Position numbers and translations under genes: made by a program. A DNA stretch of 43,453 nt, taken from an uncultured SAR116 cluster alpha proteobacterium. Its GTDB lineage: Bacteria > Pseudomonadota > Alphaproteobacteria > Puniceispirillales > Marisalimonadaceae. The notes below the pieces were generated by a model. It was not told the origin of the DNA. It was given only the letters and a program-made list of their open reading frames with translations, and did not search any database. Position 1 is the stretch's first letter, and every line of letters starts with the position of its first letter. The DNA is taken from assembly GCA_902530325.1 (NCBI GenBank), contig CACAAB010000010.1, forward strand, positions 1-43,453, in the 5' to 3' direction. Below are positions 17,731-26,673 of this stretch, one piece after another.

Positions 17731-18657
17731 TTATTTCATATAAATTGTTTTATATGGAACATAATTATGAGAAAACCATGTAATCTGCCTTTTAACATAT
17801 CTTCTCGTATCTCTTTTACTTAACCTAACAGCTTCCTCAAAAGAAATATTTTTGTCCAAATAACTTAACAACCACTTTACTCCAAGACTTTTTGCAATTG
17901 GAAGTGATCTATCAATATTAGAAACATGTATTTTTTTAACCTCCTCAAGCGCTCCTTTTTGGAGCATATTATCAAATCTTAATTCGCATTTTTTATAAAT
18001 TAACTTTCTTTCTAAATTTATTAAAAAGTTATAAATATTTTTTTTAACTGCCCCTTCCTTAGGCTTTTGATACCAATAAGTCATATTTTTCTTAGTTTGA
18101 AGGAAAACACCATATAATCTTAATAATCTATGTTTGTCTGTGTTTTTAGCTACATATTGAGGGTCAATATTGAAATTCACTTCTTTAAAATTATCAATTC
18201 CAATTTCATTTAACTTTAACAAACTTTTTATTTTAATTTCTTTTTTAAGTCTTGGGATTGGAGCTAAACCATTAATAGCTGCATTTAAATATAACCCTGA
18301 ACCACCAACCAATATTGCTATTTTTTTAATTTTTTCAACATCATCTATAACTTTATCTAATTCTTTCAGCCAATCTGCTATTGAATAATTTATATGAGAA
18401 TTGACATACCCATATAAGAAATGAGGAACTTGGCGCATATCTTCTTCTGATGGTCTTGCAGACAATAATTGTAGATCTTCATAAACTTGAACAGAATCAG
18501 CATTAATCAATACACCATCAATTTGTTTTGCCAATTTTATTGCTAGCATTGATTTACCTACACAAGTAGGACCCGCAACAATAATTATATCTTTTTTATA
18601 GTCATACTGATTTTCAGCAAGATCAAAAGATGTTTCAATATTAAATAGACTGGACAT
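17731..18657 (-). CDS. miaA: tRNA dimethylallyltransferase
   Basis: MiaA adds a dimethylallyl group to A37 of tRNAs reading UNN codons. The P-loop GPTCVGKS is near the N-terminus, followed by INADSVQVYEDLQLLSARPS and the central GGSGLYLNAAINGLAP segment, all characteristic of IPP transferases, and the C-terminal RDTRRYVKRQITWF. I prefer the ATG at 18657 (MSSLFNIETSF): an in-frame ATG at 18717 would add 20 hydrophobic residues and overlap the divergent serB. About 309 aa from this start is a normal MiaA length. Confidence 0.93.
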   Translation of the reverse strand: MSSLFNIETSFDLAENQYDYKKDIIIVAGPTCVGKSMLAIKLAKQIDGVLINADSVQVYEDLQLLSARPSEEDMRQVPHFLYGYVNSHINYSIADWLKELDKVIDDVEKIKKIAILVGGSGLYLNAAINGLAPIPRLKKEIKIKSLLKLNEIGIDNFKEVNFNIDPQYVAKNTDKHRLLRLYGVFLQTKKNMTYWYQKPKEGAVKKNIYNFLINLERKLIYKKCELRFDNMLQKGALEEVKKIHVSNIDRSLPIAKSLGVKWLLSYLDKNISFEEAVRLSKRDTRRYVKRQITWFSHNYVPYKTIYMK

Positions 18658-18686
18658 AATTATAACAATAATATAATTAAATTTTA

Positions 18687-19604
18687 ATGAAAGACTACTT
18701 ATTAATATCAAATACAACAGAAAACATAATCAATGATTTTTGCTTAGGTTTAGTTTCATCACACATTGAAAAATCTACAAATGAAAAAATTTCCTATAGA
18801 GAATTAAGCCCGAGAAAAGCATATGAATGGAAACTGACTTCAAACAAATATGACTTAAAACTTAAAAACATTATGTCTGATTTTCAAATTAATTATGGAA
18901 TTGATTGTAATTTTATAGAAACAACTGAAATGAGAAAGAAAAAATTACTTATAGCTGATATGGATAGTACAATAATTAGAGAAGAAAGCTTGGATGAACT
19001 CGCAAAACAGATTGGTAAAGAAAAAGAAGTTAGTTTTATTACAAATGAAGCTATGAACGGAAGAATAGAATTCAAAAAAGCTCTCATAGATAGGGTTGCT
19101 ATTTTAAAAGGAAAATCGACAGATATTTTAGAAACTTTAAAAAAAAATATAAATATTAATGATGGAGCAAGAGAATTAGTTAAAACAATGAATATGAACG
19201 GCTCAATAACTGTTCTTGTTTCTGGAGGCTTTACTTTTTTAACTGAATATTTACAAGAATTATTGGGTTTTAAATATGCTCATGCTAATACACTTCAAAT
19301 CATTCGAAATGAATGTCAGAAATTCATATTAACTGGAAAAGTTGAGGGATCAATTTTAGACAAAAAGGCCAAACTTAATTACTTAAATCAATACATTAAA
19401 AAGTATAATCTTAATCAAAAAGACTCAATATGTGTAGGAGACGGAGCTAATGATATTGAAATGATACAACATGCTGGCATAGGAGTATCATTCTATGGAA
19501 AATTAGCCCTAAAAAAAGTAGCAGATATAAGTTTTAATAAAACAAATTTATTAGGTTTGTTATATGCACAAGGATACACTGACAAAGATATAATTAGACC
19601 ATAA
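18687..19604 (+). CDS. serB: Phosphoserine phosphatase
   Basis: SerB hydrolyses phosphoserine, the last step of serine synthesis. HAD-superfamily motif I is ADMDSTIIREE (D91 and D93 as nucleophile and acid/base), motif II is LVSGGFTFL, and motif IV is GDGANDIEMIQHAG near the C-terminus. The first 80 residues form the degenerate N-terminal domain usual in SerB. At 305 aa the length is normal. It diverges from miaA by 29 bp and ends 6 bp from the convergent DegP-type gene. Confidence 0.94.
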   Translation: MKDYLLISNTTENIINDFCLGLVSSHIEKSTNEKISYRELSPRKAYEWKLTSNKYDLKLKNIMSDFQINYGIDCNFIETTEMRKKKLLIADMDSTIIREESLDELAKQIGKEKEVSFITNEAMNGRIEFKKALIDRVAILKGKSTDILETLKKNININDGARELVKTMNMNGSITVLVSGGFTFLTEYLQELLGFKYAHANTLQIIRNECQKFILTGKVEGSILDKKAKLNYLNQYIKKYNLNQKDSICVGDGANDIEMIQHAGIGVSFYGKLALKKVADISFNKTNLLGLLYAQGYTDKDIIRP

Positions 19605-19610
19605 AATATC

Positions 19611-21056
19611 TTATTTTAATTCTAATGCAACAAATCTAGTGCCATTTTCTACCTTTACTAAAAGTAATAAGGCTTTTCTTTTTTGTTTAACTGCATTTTT
19701 TATTGCCTCATCAATAACATTTAAAGAATTCACTTCTATCTGACCAACTCTTATTATAACCATACCTGGGTTTAATCCTGCTTGTTGAGCTGAGCTATCA
19801 TCTTTGACTGATGTAATAACAACCCCATTATCAATGTTTTTAAGCTTAAATTTAGTTTTGTTTTGATCAGATAATTCTTCTGCAGTAAACCCAAGTTTAT
19901 CGTATTGTTTTGCTTTAGCATTCTTTTTAGAAGTCTTACCTATCAAATTTTCTTTTTCTGCTAATTCAAGCTCACCTAATGTAACATTTAAAGTAATTTC
20001 TTTTCCATTTCTTAAGATAACAATCGGAACTGACTTACCCACAGGAGTTCCCGCAACAACTTTTGGCAGTTCTTTCATATTTTTGATATCAATGTCATTA
20101 AATTTAATGATAACATCACCAGTTTTAACACCAGCTGTTTGAGCTGGACCACCCTCAGTTGCAGAAGAAACCAAAGCGCCTTTCGCGTTTTTCATACCTA
20201 AACTTTCAGCAATTTCCTCAGAAATTTCTTGAATTAACACACCCAGCCAACCCCTTTTTGTTCTACCGTATTGTTTGAGTTGATCAGTAACCTGTTTAGC
20301 TAAATTTGATGATACTGCAAAACCTATACCCACTGAACCACCAGATTGTGAAAAAATAGCGGTATTAATCCCTACTACATTCCCTTTCATGTCAAATAAA
20401 GGTCCGCCAGAATTACCTCTATTAATTGAAGCATCAGTTTGAATATAATCATCATACGAACCAGATAGATTCCTTCCTCTAGCAGAAACTATTCCAGCGG
20501 TCACTGTTCCTCCAAAACCAAATGGGTTTCCAATTGCCATAACCCAATCACCTACACGAAGCTTGTTAGAATCTCCGAACTTAACGGCTTTGAGTTTTGT
20601 TTTTTTAGGATCAATTTTTAGAAGAGCAACGTCTGTCTTAGGATCTTTTCCAACAACAGTAGCTTCAAATGATTTATCATCAAATAAAATAACCATTATT
20701 TTTTCAGCATTATCAATAACATGATTGTTGGTAATAATATAACCTGCTTCATCAATTATAAAACCAGAACCTAAAGACTGAGCTCTTCTTTTTTTATTGC
20801 CCGGTTTATCAAATTGTTTAAAAAAATCTTCAAAAGGCGAACCAGGGGGAAAAGATGGCATTTCTCTAGATTTTTGCTCAATAACAGTAGTTGTTGAGAT
20901 GTTAACTACAGAAGGACTTAATTTTTCAGCAAGATCAGCAAAGCTATCTGGTGCACCTTTTGCGTTTGCAATATTAACTGAAAACAATAAAATAAAAAAA
21001 TTTGAAATTAGTATATAACTATAATTATTTAAAATTTTGGACATATAAGACATCAA
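19611..21056 (-). CDS. degP: DegP/HtrA-type periplasmic serine protease
   Basis: This is a Do-like protease/chaperone that removes misfolded envelope proteins. An N-terminal signal peptide (hydrophobic stretch about residues 12-30, ending near ANA) exports it. The catalytic triad is clear: H112 in TNNHVIDN, D142 in TDVALLKI and S216 in NRGNSGGPL. Two PDZ domains follow (about 260-350 and 395-475). At 481 aa it matches DegP/DegQ-class Do proteases of Alphaproteobacteria. GGTGA lies ahead of the double ATG start. It is downstream of hflK-hflC in the same orientation, a typical alphaproteobacterial arrangement, though 101 bp separate it from hflC. Confidence 0.93.
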   Translation of the reverse strand: MMSYMSKILNNYSYILISNFFILLFSVNIANAKGAPDSFADLAEKLSPSVVNISTTTVIEQKSREMPSFPPGSPFEDFFKQFDKPGNKKRRAQSLGSGFIIDEAGYIITNNHVIDNAEKIMVILFDDKSFEATVVGKDPKTDVALLKIDPKKTKLKAVKFGDSNKLRVGDWVMAIGNPFGFGGTVTAGIVSARGRNLSGSYDDYIQTDASINRGNSGGPLFDMKGNVVGINTAIFSQSGGSVGIGFAVSSNLAKQVTDQLKQYGRTKRGWLGVLIQEISEEIAESLGMKNAKGALVSSATEGGPAQTAGVKTGDVIIKFNDIDIKNMKELPKVVAGTPVGKSVPIVILRNGKEITLNVTLGELELAEKENLIGKTSKKNAKAKQYDKLGFTAEELSDQNKTKFKLKNIDNGVVITSVKDDSSAQQAGLNPGMVIIRVGQIEVNSLNVIDEAIKNAVKQKRKALLLLVKVENGTRFVALELK

Positions 21057-21157
21057 TTCACCATATTATTAAATTTATTTTTAATTTATGCACAAAAAAG
21101 GCACCTTTAAGGCTAAATTTTGAAATTGTTTTGTTATTTTATTAAAAGTAAATTTAA

Positions 21158-22030
21158 TTACTTTTTTCCATCCTGTTTACCAAAAAAACTAAAAAAGTCA
21201 CTGTCAGGACTCAATAACATTGTGGTACCATCATCCGCAAAGGTATTTTCATAAGCAAGCATAGATCTATAAAATTTAAAAAATTTTTCATCTTGTCCAA
21301 ATGCATCAGAATAAATTTTTATAGCTTGTGCATCACCATTACCTCTAAGCGCTTCTGCTTTCCTTTTACTCTCAGCAACAAGCACAACTTTTTGTTTTTC
21401 AGCATCAGCTCTAATCTTTTGGGCTTCTTCTGCACCCTCAGCTCTAAATTCTTTAGCTTCTTGCTCTCTTTCTGTTTTCATTCTGTTAAATATATTTTGA
21501 CTAGTTGCTTCTGGATAATCTGCTCTTCGTATACGAACATCAACTATTTCCATACCTAATTTTTTAATTGTAGAATTTACTTCATCTCCAATATCTTCTA
21601 CAATTTTTGTTCTAGCATCAGACAATATAGCTGTAAGTTCGAATTTACCAAACACCCTTCTAACTGATGAGTCAATAATCGATTCTAGACGTTGACGAGC
21701 ACCAAATTCATTTCTTACTGTTTGATAAAATAGAAGTGGATCTGTTATTCTAAATCTCGAATATGTATCAACCTCAAGTCTTTTTTGGTCAGCTAATATA
21801 ACTTCTTCTGAATCTTGAGAAACTAAAGAAAGAACTCTTTTTTCAAAGTAGGTCACCTCTTGAATGAATGGTATTTTGAAGTTTAAACCCGGTTTATTAA
21901 CAAGTCTTTTTGGTTCACCAAATTGAAGGACTAAAGCTTGTTGAGTTTGATCTACGGTAAAAAAAGAGCTTAAAACACCAAACAAAACGGCGAAAAAAGC
22001 TAAACCCGATATTATTCTAGAAGAAGACAT
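21158..22030 (-). CDS. hflC: HflC, SPFH-domain regulator of FtsH
   Basis: HflC pairs with HflK in a large inner-membrane assembly that modulates the FtsH protease. One N-terminal membrane helix (about residues 6-24) is followed by a band-7/SPFH domain starting at VDQTQQALVLQFGEPKR, with GLNFKIPFIQEV and the typical FGARQRLESIIDSSVRRV. A long charged helix follows (about 175-235: ERE, AKEFRAEGAEEAQKIRADAE). At 290 aa it is a normal HflC. It starts 2 bp after the hflK stop with AAGGT overlapping the junction, so translation is coupled. Confidence 0.95.
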   Translation of the reverse strand: MSSSRIISGLAFFAVLFGVLSSFFTVDQTQQALVLQFGEPKRLVNKPGLNFKIPFIQEVTYFEKRVLSLVSQDSEEVILADQKRLEVDTYSRFRITDPLLFYQTVRNEFGARQRLESIIDSSVRRVFGKFELTAILSDARTKIVEDIGDEVNSTIKKLGMEIVDVRIRRADYPEATSQNIFNRMKTEREQEAKEFRAEGAEEAQKIRADAEKQKVVLVAESKRKAEALRGNGDAQAIKIYSDAFGQDEKFFKFYRSMLAYENTFADDGTTMLLSPDSDFFSFFGKQDGKK

Positions 22031-22032
22031 TA

Positions 22033-23127
22033 TTAATTACCTTTTTGTTTCAATTGATCTAACGGCAGGTATGGAACAACACCAGACGTACTTGCTGAAT
22101 TATCCATTATGATTTTTTTAACCCTAGAAAAGACTTTTTCCATTGTTTCTAAATATATTCTTGATTCTGTTACTTCAGGGTTAAGTTTGTAGCTTTTATA
22201 AATAGAGTTGAATCTATCAGCATCACCTTTAGCCCTATTAACCACCTCGCTAGCATATGCTTCTGCTTCTGATATAAGTTGGGCTGCCTCACCTCTAGCT
22301 CTTGGCACTATATCATTTCTAAATGCCTCAGCCTCATTGATAAGTGTGTCTCTGTCTTGTCTTGCTCTTTGAACGTCATTAAACGCATCAATTACTTCAG
22401 AGGGAGGGTTTACAGAAAGTAATTGAACGTCCCTAATTTCAACACCTGCTTCATATTCATTTAATAGCTCCTGGAGCATATTTTTAGCTTTCAATTGTAT
22501 GTCTTGACGTCCACCTGTAAGAGCAGTTTGTATTTTTGTCTGACCTATAATATCTCTCATAACGGATTGCGCTGCAACTTTAACAGTTTCGGGTGGGTCT
22601 TGAATATTAAATAAATAAGCCCCAGCATCGGCAATCTTCCAAAATACAATAAAATCAATATCTATGTTATTTTCATCACCTGTGATCATTTTAGACTCAT
22701 CTGGAACATCTCTTCTACTAGTTGCTGCACCTCCAAAAGACCTATAACCTATTTCAATTCTATTATCTCTTGTAACATCTGGTGTAAGCACTTTTTCTAT
22801 TGGAGTTGGTAGATGATAATGCAAACCAGGAGGTGTTGTTCTTACCCACTCTCCAAATCTCATGACCACTCCTTGCTGTTGTGGATTGACCCTGTAAATT
22901 CCTGTCATAAGCCATATTGCTAGCACTACAAATAATAAAATAGTAAAACCTTTTCCTCCGCCAAAACCCGTGGGCATCATCTTTTTTAATTTATCTCTAC
23001 TCTCTTTAAGCATTTGATCAACATCTGGAGGAGTTCCATTAGAATTTGGTCTTTTGCCCCATGGGTTTTGATTGTTACCTCCCCCCCAAGGTCCTGAACC
23101 ATTATCATTGATGTTATTAATTATCAT
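22033..23127 (-). CDS. hflK: HflK, SPFH-domain regulator of FtsH
   Basis: HflK is the partner of HflC. The N-terminal 50 residues are Gly/Asn/Pro-rich (GSGPWGGGNNQNPWGKRP), the usual cytoplasmic leader of HflK, followed by a membrane helix (about 58-76), an SPFH domain from NPQQQGVVMRFGEWVRT, and a C-terminal coiled-coil (ARQDRDTLINEAEAFRND). At 364 aa it is typical of Alphaproteobacteria. GGAG sits 6 nt before the ATG. It is the first gene of hflK-hflC and diverges from mrp over 124 bp. Confidence 0.95.
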   Translation of the reverse strand: MIINNINDNGSGPWGGGNNQNPWGKRPNSNGTPPDVDQMLKESRDKLKKMMPTGFGGGKGFTILLFVVLAIWLMTGIYRVNPQQQGVVMRFGEWVRTTPPGLHYHLPTPIEKVLTPDVTRDNRIEIGYRSFGGAATSRRDVPDESKMITGDENNIDIDFIVFWKIADAGAYLFNIQDPPETVKVAAQSVMRDIIGQTKIQTALTGGRQDIQLKAKNMLQELLNEYEAGVEIRDVQLLSVNPPSEVIDAFNDVQRARQDRDTLINEAEAFRNDIVPRARGEAAQLISEAEAYASEVVNRAKGDADRFNSIYKSYKLNPEVTESRIYLETMEKVFSRVKKIIMDNSASTSGVVPYLPLDQLKQKGN

Positions 23128-23251
23128 TTAAGACTCCAGTTGATTTTCATAATTTAAGGCTATAGTAGATATTTATTTTAGATTGTATATGATATTTGCA
23201 CTATGAATGTAAATTTCAACCTTTACTTAAAATTATTTATAGGCGCATGAT

Positions 23252-24316
23252 ATGAATAATACAAAATTAGACGAGATTATTGCAATTTTGAAGTCTATCA
23301 TCCTTCAAAACCAATCTAGTAATATTTATGAAAGTAAAATGGTAAATGGTTTAAAATATGAAAATAATATTATTTCATTCACCCTTGAACTACTACCTGA
23401 ACAACTAAAGCAAGCAGAAACAATTAAAAATTTTATTCAAGAAAAATTATATGCTGTTAATGATGTTGAAAAAGTAGAAATCATATTAACATCACATAAA
23501 TCAAAAAAAAATACTAACACAAATGAACCATTGAAACCTGCAAAACATATTATTGCAATAGCTAGTGGAAAAGGAGGAGTAGGCAAATCAACAACAGCCA
23601 TTAATTTAGCTCTGTCATTATTAAAGTTAAATTATGATGTAGGAATTTTAGATGCTGATATTTATGGTCCTAGTCTTCCAAAATTAACTGGCATTATTAA
23701 CAAGCCTCAAAGTAATGGGAAAAAAATAATTCCACATAATGCGTTTGGCTTACAAGTAATGTCAATTGGATACTTAGTTCCAGAAGATGCAGCTACGATT
23801 TGGAGAGGGCCTATGGTTATGAGTGCTATTGAACAATTACTCAGAGATGTAAATTGGTCCAATCTAGATTTTTTAATAATTGACATGCCACCTGGAACTG
23901 GAGATGCACAATTAACATTATCTCAAAGAGTTCAACTTGCTGGTGCTATTATTGTTTCAACTCCTCAAGACTTATCTCTTATAGATGCAAGAAAAGGACT
24001 AAACATGTTTAAAAAGGTTAATGTACCCATTTTAGGAATTATTGAAAACATGAGTTATTTTGAATGCAATAATTGCAATACAAAACATGAAATTTTTGGT
24101 CATGGAGGAGCAAAAGCAGAAGCTGAAAAATTAGGGGTAACATTTTTGAATGCAATTCCTTTAGACATCTCTTTGAGAACAACATCCGATGAAGGCACTC
24201 CAATTGTTCATAAAGAGCCAAATAATTCTATTTCAAAGAAATATATGGAAATAGGTTCTAAAATATTGAATAAAATTGAAAAAGATGTAAAAAAAGCGCC
24301 TCAAATCATTAATTGA
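23252..24316 (+). CDS. mrp: Mrp/ApbC-type iron-sulfur cluster carrier ATPase
   Basis: This P-loop ATPase of the Mrp/NBP35 family carries and delivers Fe-S clusters. The first 90 residues resemble the small MIP18/DUF59-type N-terminal domain, then comes the deviant Walker A SGKGGVGKSTTAINLA, DADIYGPSLPKL (switch I), and IDMPPGTGDAQLTL (Walker B/switch II). The cluster-binding CxxC is present in YFECNNCNTKHEIFG. At 354 aa it is a full-length protein. It ends 1 bp from the convergent folA stop. Confidence 0.94.
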   Translation: MNNTKLDEIIAILKSIILQNQSSNIYESKMVNGLKYENNIISFTLELLPEQLKQAETIKNFIQEKLYAVNDVEKVEIILTSHKSKKNTNTNEPLKPAKHIIAIASGKGGVGKSTTAINLALSLLKLNYDVGILDADIYGPSLPKLTGIINKPQSNGKKIIPHNAFGLQVMSIGYLVPEDAATIWRGPMVMSAIEQLLRDVNWSNLDFLIIDMPPGTGDAQLTLSQRVQLAGAIIVSTPQDLSLIDARKGLNMFKKVNVPILGIIENMSYFECNNCNTKHEIFGHGGAKAEAEKLGVTFLNAIPLDISLRTTSDEGTPIVHKEPNNSISKKYMEIGSKILNKIEKDVKKAPQIIN

Positions 24317-24317
24317 T

Positions 24318-24866
24318 TCAAAGTATTCTTTTGTAATGCCAGTAGCTATATTCTGGAGAATCATTTGTTGCTAAATGATGTTCAAGTTTGGTTTTTTCCC
24401 AATCGCTTTCATTTAATTTAGGGAATTTAATACCAGTTTTTATATCAGACTTGACTTTTGTCATTTCTATATTGTCACAATATTCTAAACCTATTTTATA
24501 TATTTCTGCTCCACCAAATAAAAATATTTTTTTTTGAGTTATATTTTGTTTTGTTTCCATATTGAGATCGATCCACTCATCTGCTTTAAAAATTGCATCT
24601 CCAAATGAATTAACTACTATTGCTCCGGCAGCATTCCAAGAAACAGAATTGGTTAATACAATATTTGCTCTACCTGGCAATGGCCTTCCAATTGAATCCC
24701 AAGTTTTTCTACCCATTATTAGAGGGCTACCCATTGTAATTTTTTTTAGTCTTTTAAGATCCCCAGGTAAATTCCAGAGTAAATTTTTTCCATCACCTAT
24801 TATTCTATTCTCATTCATAGCAACAATACAAAATATTGGATTTTTTAAGTTTTCTTTTGTTATCAT
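24318..24866 (-). CDS. folA: Dihydrofolate reductase
   Basis: FolA reduces dihydrofolate to tetrahydrofolate with NADPH. The active-site region NRIIGDGKNLLWNLPGDLKR contains the conserved Trp and substrate-binding Asp, and IMGRKTWDSIGRPLPGR is the NADPH-binding segment; FLFGGAEIY is the C-terminal motif. At 182 aa it is slightly longer than E. coli FolA. It directly follows thyA: the thyA TGA and the folA ATG are adjacent, so thyA-folA is a coupled operon that regenerates the folate oxidised by ThyA. Confidence 0.95.
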   Translation of the reverse strand: MITKENLKNPIFCIVAMNENRIIGDGKNLLWNLPGDLKRLKKITMGSPLIMGRKTWDSIGRPLPGRANIVLTNSVSWNAAGAIVVNSFGDAIFKADEWIDLNMETKQNITQKKIFLFGGAEIYKIGLEYCDNIEMTKVKSDIKTGIKFPKLNESDWEKTKLEHHLATNDSPEYSYWHYKRIL

Positions 24867-25661
24867 TCAAATTGATACTTTTGCTGGAATATTCGGATAA
24901 GGGTCATAATCAGTAATGTCAAAATCTTCAAATTTAAAATTGTTTATATTCGAATATTTTTTAGAAATTTTTAATTTTGGTAAATTTTTAGTTGATCTGG
25001 TCAATTGTAATTTAGCTTGTTCAAAATGGTTCTTATATAAATGCGCATCACCTAATGTATGAACGAAATCACCAACCGACAAACCAGTAACGTTAGCTAT
25101 CATGTGTGTCAATATTGAATAAGATGCAATATTAAAAGGTACTCCAAGAAAAATATCTGCACTTCTTTGATATAATTGGCAAGACAACTTTTCATTAGCA
25201 ACATAAAATTGAAACAAACAATGACATGGTGGAAGAGCCATACTTCCTATATCTGACGGATTCCATGCCGAAACTATCAATCTTCTGGAGTTAGGATTAT
25301 GTTTTATTTCATTGATAATATCATTTAATTGATCAAGTTTTCTTCCATCTGGTGTGTCCCATCTTCTCCATTGCTTTCCATAAACAGGTCCAAGGTCACC
25401 ATTTTCATCTGCCCACTCATCCCATATAGACACTTTATTTTCTCTTAAATAAGATATGTTGGTATCACCTTTAATAAACCATAACAACTCATGAATGATT
25501 GACTTTAAATGAAGTCTCTTAGTAGTTAACAATGGAAGTCCTTGATTTAAATCAAATCTCATCTGCCATCCAAAAACTGACTTTGTTCCCGTACCAGTTC
25601 TATCATCTTTAACATCGCCATTTTGTAAAACATGATTTAGTAAATTTAAATATTGCTTCAT
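24867..25661 (-). CDS. thyA: Thymidylate synthase (folate-dependent, ThyA)
   Basis: ThyA methylates dUMP to dTMP using methylene-tetrahydrofolate. The 264-aa length equals E. coli Thy[14 protein letters not shown] is the phosphate-binding Arg region, [14 protein letters not shown] contains the catalytic Cys, and [19 protein letters not shown] is the signature. It is translationally coupled to folA. Upstream lies the permuted tmRNA gene on the opposite strand. Confidence 0.97.
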   Translation of the reverse strand: MKQYLNLLNHVLQNGDVKDDRTGTGTKSVFGWQMRFDLNQGLPLLTTKRLHLKSIIHELLWFIKGDTNISYLRENKVSIWDEWADENGDLGPVYGKQWRRWDTPDGRKLDQLNDIINEIKHNPNSRRLIVSAWNPSDIGSMALPPCHCLFQFYVANEKLSCQLYQRSADIFLGVPFNIASYSILTHMIANVTGLSVGDFVHTLGDAHLYKNHFEQAKLQLTRSTKNLPKLKISKKYSNINNFKFEDFDITDYDPYPNIPAKVSI

Positions 25662-25712
25662 AAAAAAATCTCATCTTAAAAAAACTTTTTAGTAAACATT
25701 ATGTGCTCTTTA

Positions 25713-25741
25713 ATTAAAAAAATAAATACTGTATAGTAAAA
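25713..25741 (+). promoter_or_regulatory. Possible promoter of the tmRNA gene
   Basis: TTTAAT and TATAGT are separated by 17 bp upstream of ssrA. The -10 element is good but the -35 is poor, so this is a tentative call, and coordinates are approximate to a few bases. Confidence 0.3.
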
Positions 25742-25916
25742 AAGTCATTTTGGTGACTATAGTGATAAACATTTTTTAGAATAAGCTTAGCGGACCCGGG
25801 GGCGGTACCCGGCACCTCCACCATTATAGTTGGGGGTGAAATAGGATCGACGCAAGTAGTAAAAATTAAACTTTCACTCGGCATTGTACCACCGTTATCG
25901 GACTATTTTAATAGTT

Positions 25917-25955
25917 GCAAACGACAACTATGCTCCGGTAGCTGCAGCAGCGTAA
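25917..25955 (+). other. tmRNA proteolysis-tag reading frame
   Basis: Twelve codons and a TAA encode ANDNYAPVAAAA, a typical alphaproteobacterial tag: an N-terminal AND-N part and an all-alanine end. The hydrophobic VAAAA end is what ClpX recognises, and the ANDNY part is the usual SspB-binding portion. The matching adaptor gene sspB starts about 180 bp downstream. Confidence 0.9.
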
Positions 25956-26040
25956 GCAGCCAAAGCGACCGAAAACTAGTCCTGTTCTATAGCTAGAACT
26001 GGCGGGGTTATTGTTTACCTGGCAACAGAAAAACTTTGGT

Positions 26041-26061
26041 GGCGAGAAGTTTCTTCTCGCC
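26041..26061 (+). terminator. Hairpin at the end of ssrA
   Basis: GGCGAGAAG (26041-26049) and CTTCTCGCC (26053-26061) form a perfect 9-bp stem with a TTT loop, followed by a moderately T-rich stretch (ATCTTTAAAATTTTATTT). It may serve as terminator, as the final tmRNA stem, or both. Confidence 0.6.
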
Positions 26062-26136
26062 ATCTTTAAAATTTTATTTGAAAATATAATGTTTAGAAAT
26101 GTAGACTATTCTTGAAAGGTTTGTAAGGTATAAAAA

Positions 26137-26652
26137 GTGACAAATAATAGTGATAATAACGGGGCTAATTCTCAAGGTTTTGACTATGATTTTTTAGTTG
26201 AGGAAAGTCTCAAAAATGTTGTAAAAAAAGTTTTAAAAATTACTTCTGAAACTGGTCTAGTTGGAAACAGTCATTTTTTTATCACATTTAACGGAGATGA
26301 TCCTGATGTAAAAGTACCATCAGAACTAAAAAATTTTGATAACTCTGATATAAAAATAATCATTCAACATCAATTTTGGAATTTAAAAACGACTGATGAT
26401 TATTTTGAAGTAACTTTATCTTTTAGTGGAGAAAAAAAGAAAATTTTTGTTCCATTTAAATCAATTACTTCTTTTACTGACCCATCAGTTGGTTTTGGGC
26501 TTCAATTCAAAATCGAAGATAATTTTAAAGAAACTGACCCAAATACTAGTTTTAATAAAAATCTTGAAAAAGCTAAGACAAGCCCTTTAGATAACACAAA
26601 GGTAAAATCTGGAGAAATAGTTTCCCTTGATGAATTTAGAGATAAGAAATAG
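26137..26652 (+). CDS. sspB: SspB, ClpXP adaptor for ssrA-tagged proteins
   Basis: SspB delivers ssrA-tagged substrates to ClpXP. The 171-aa protein resembles alphaproteobacterial SspB: FDYDFLVEESLKNVVKKVL at the N-terminus, GNSHFFITFN, IIIQHQFWNLKTTDDYFEV and VPFKSITSFTDPSVGFGLQF. A low-complexity linker (about 125-158) ends in EIVSLDEFRDKK, probably the ClpX-binding (XB) tail. The start is GTG 26137 with an AAGGT upstream. Its position immediately downstream of ssrA, in the same direction, fits the function: tag and adaptor are encoded side by side. Confidence 0.88.
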   Translation: MTNNSDNNGANSQGFDYDFLVEESLKNVVKKVLKITSETGLVGNSHFFITFNGDDPDVKVPSELKNFDNSDIKIIIQHQFWNLKTTDDYFEVTLSFSGEKKKIFVPFKSITSFTDPSVGFGLQFKIEDNFKETDPNTSFNKNLEKAKTSPLDNTKVKSGEIVSLDEFRDKK

Positions 26653-26673
26653 GATTATTAGTTGGAGATTATT

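Larger units (their letters stand above)
25760..26061 (+). ncRNA. ssrA: Circularly permuted (two-piece) transfer-messenger RNA
   Basis: tmRNA rescues stalled ribosomes and tags the nascent chain for ClpXP. The gene is permuted as in Alphaproteobacteria: the 3' acceptor part comes first, with a T arm (CCGGG 25796-25800, 7-nt loop, CCCGG 25808-25812), acceptor strand CACCTCC (25813-25819), A, and an encoded CCA (25821-25823). After only 8 nt the 5' part starts with GGGGGTG (25832-25838), which pairs over 7 bp with the acceptor strand, and continues GAAATAGGATCGACG. The tag frame is at 25917-25955, GCA through TAA, giving ANDNYAPVAAAA, after the alanine carried by tmRNA. The 3' end is a strong hairpin. 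The 5' limit is approximate. Confidence 0.93.

Noticed and set aside
18658..18717. Upstream ATG for miaA
   Set aside because: It would add 20 hydrophobic residues not expected in MiaA and overlap the divergent serB start.
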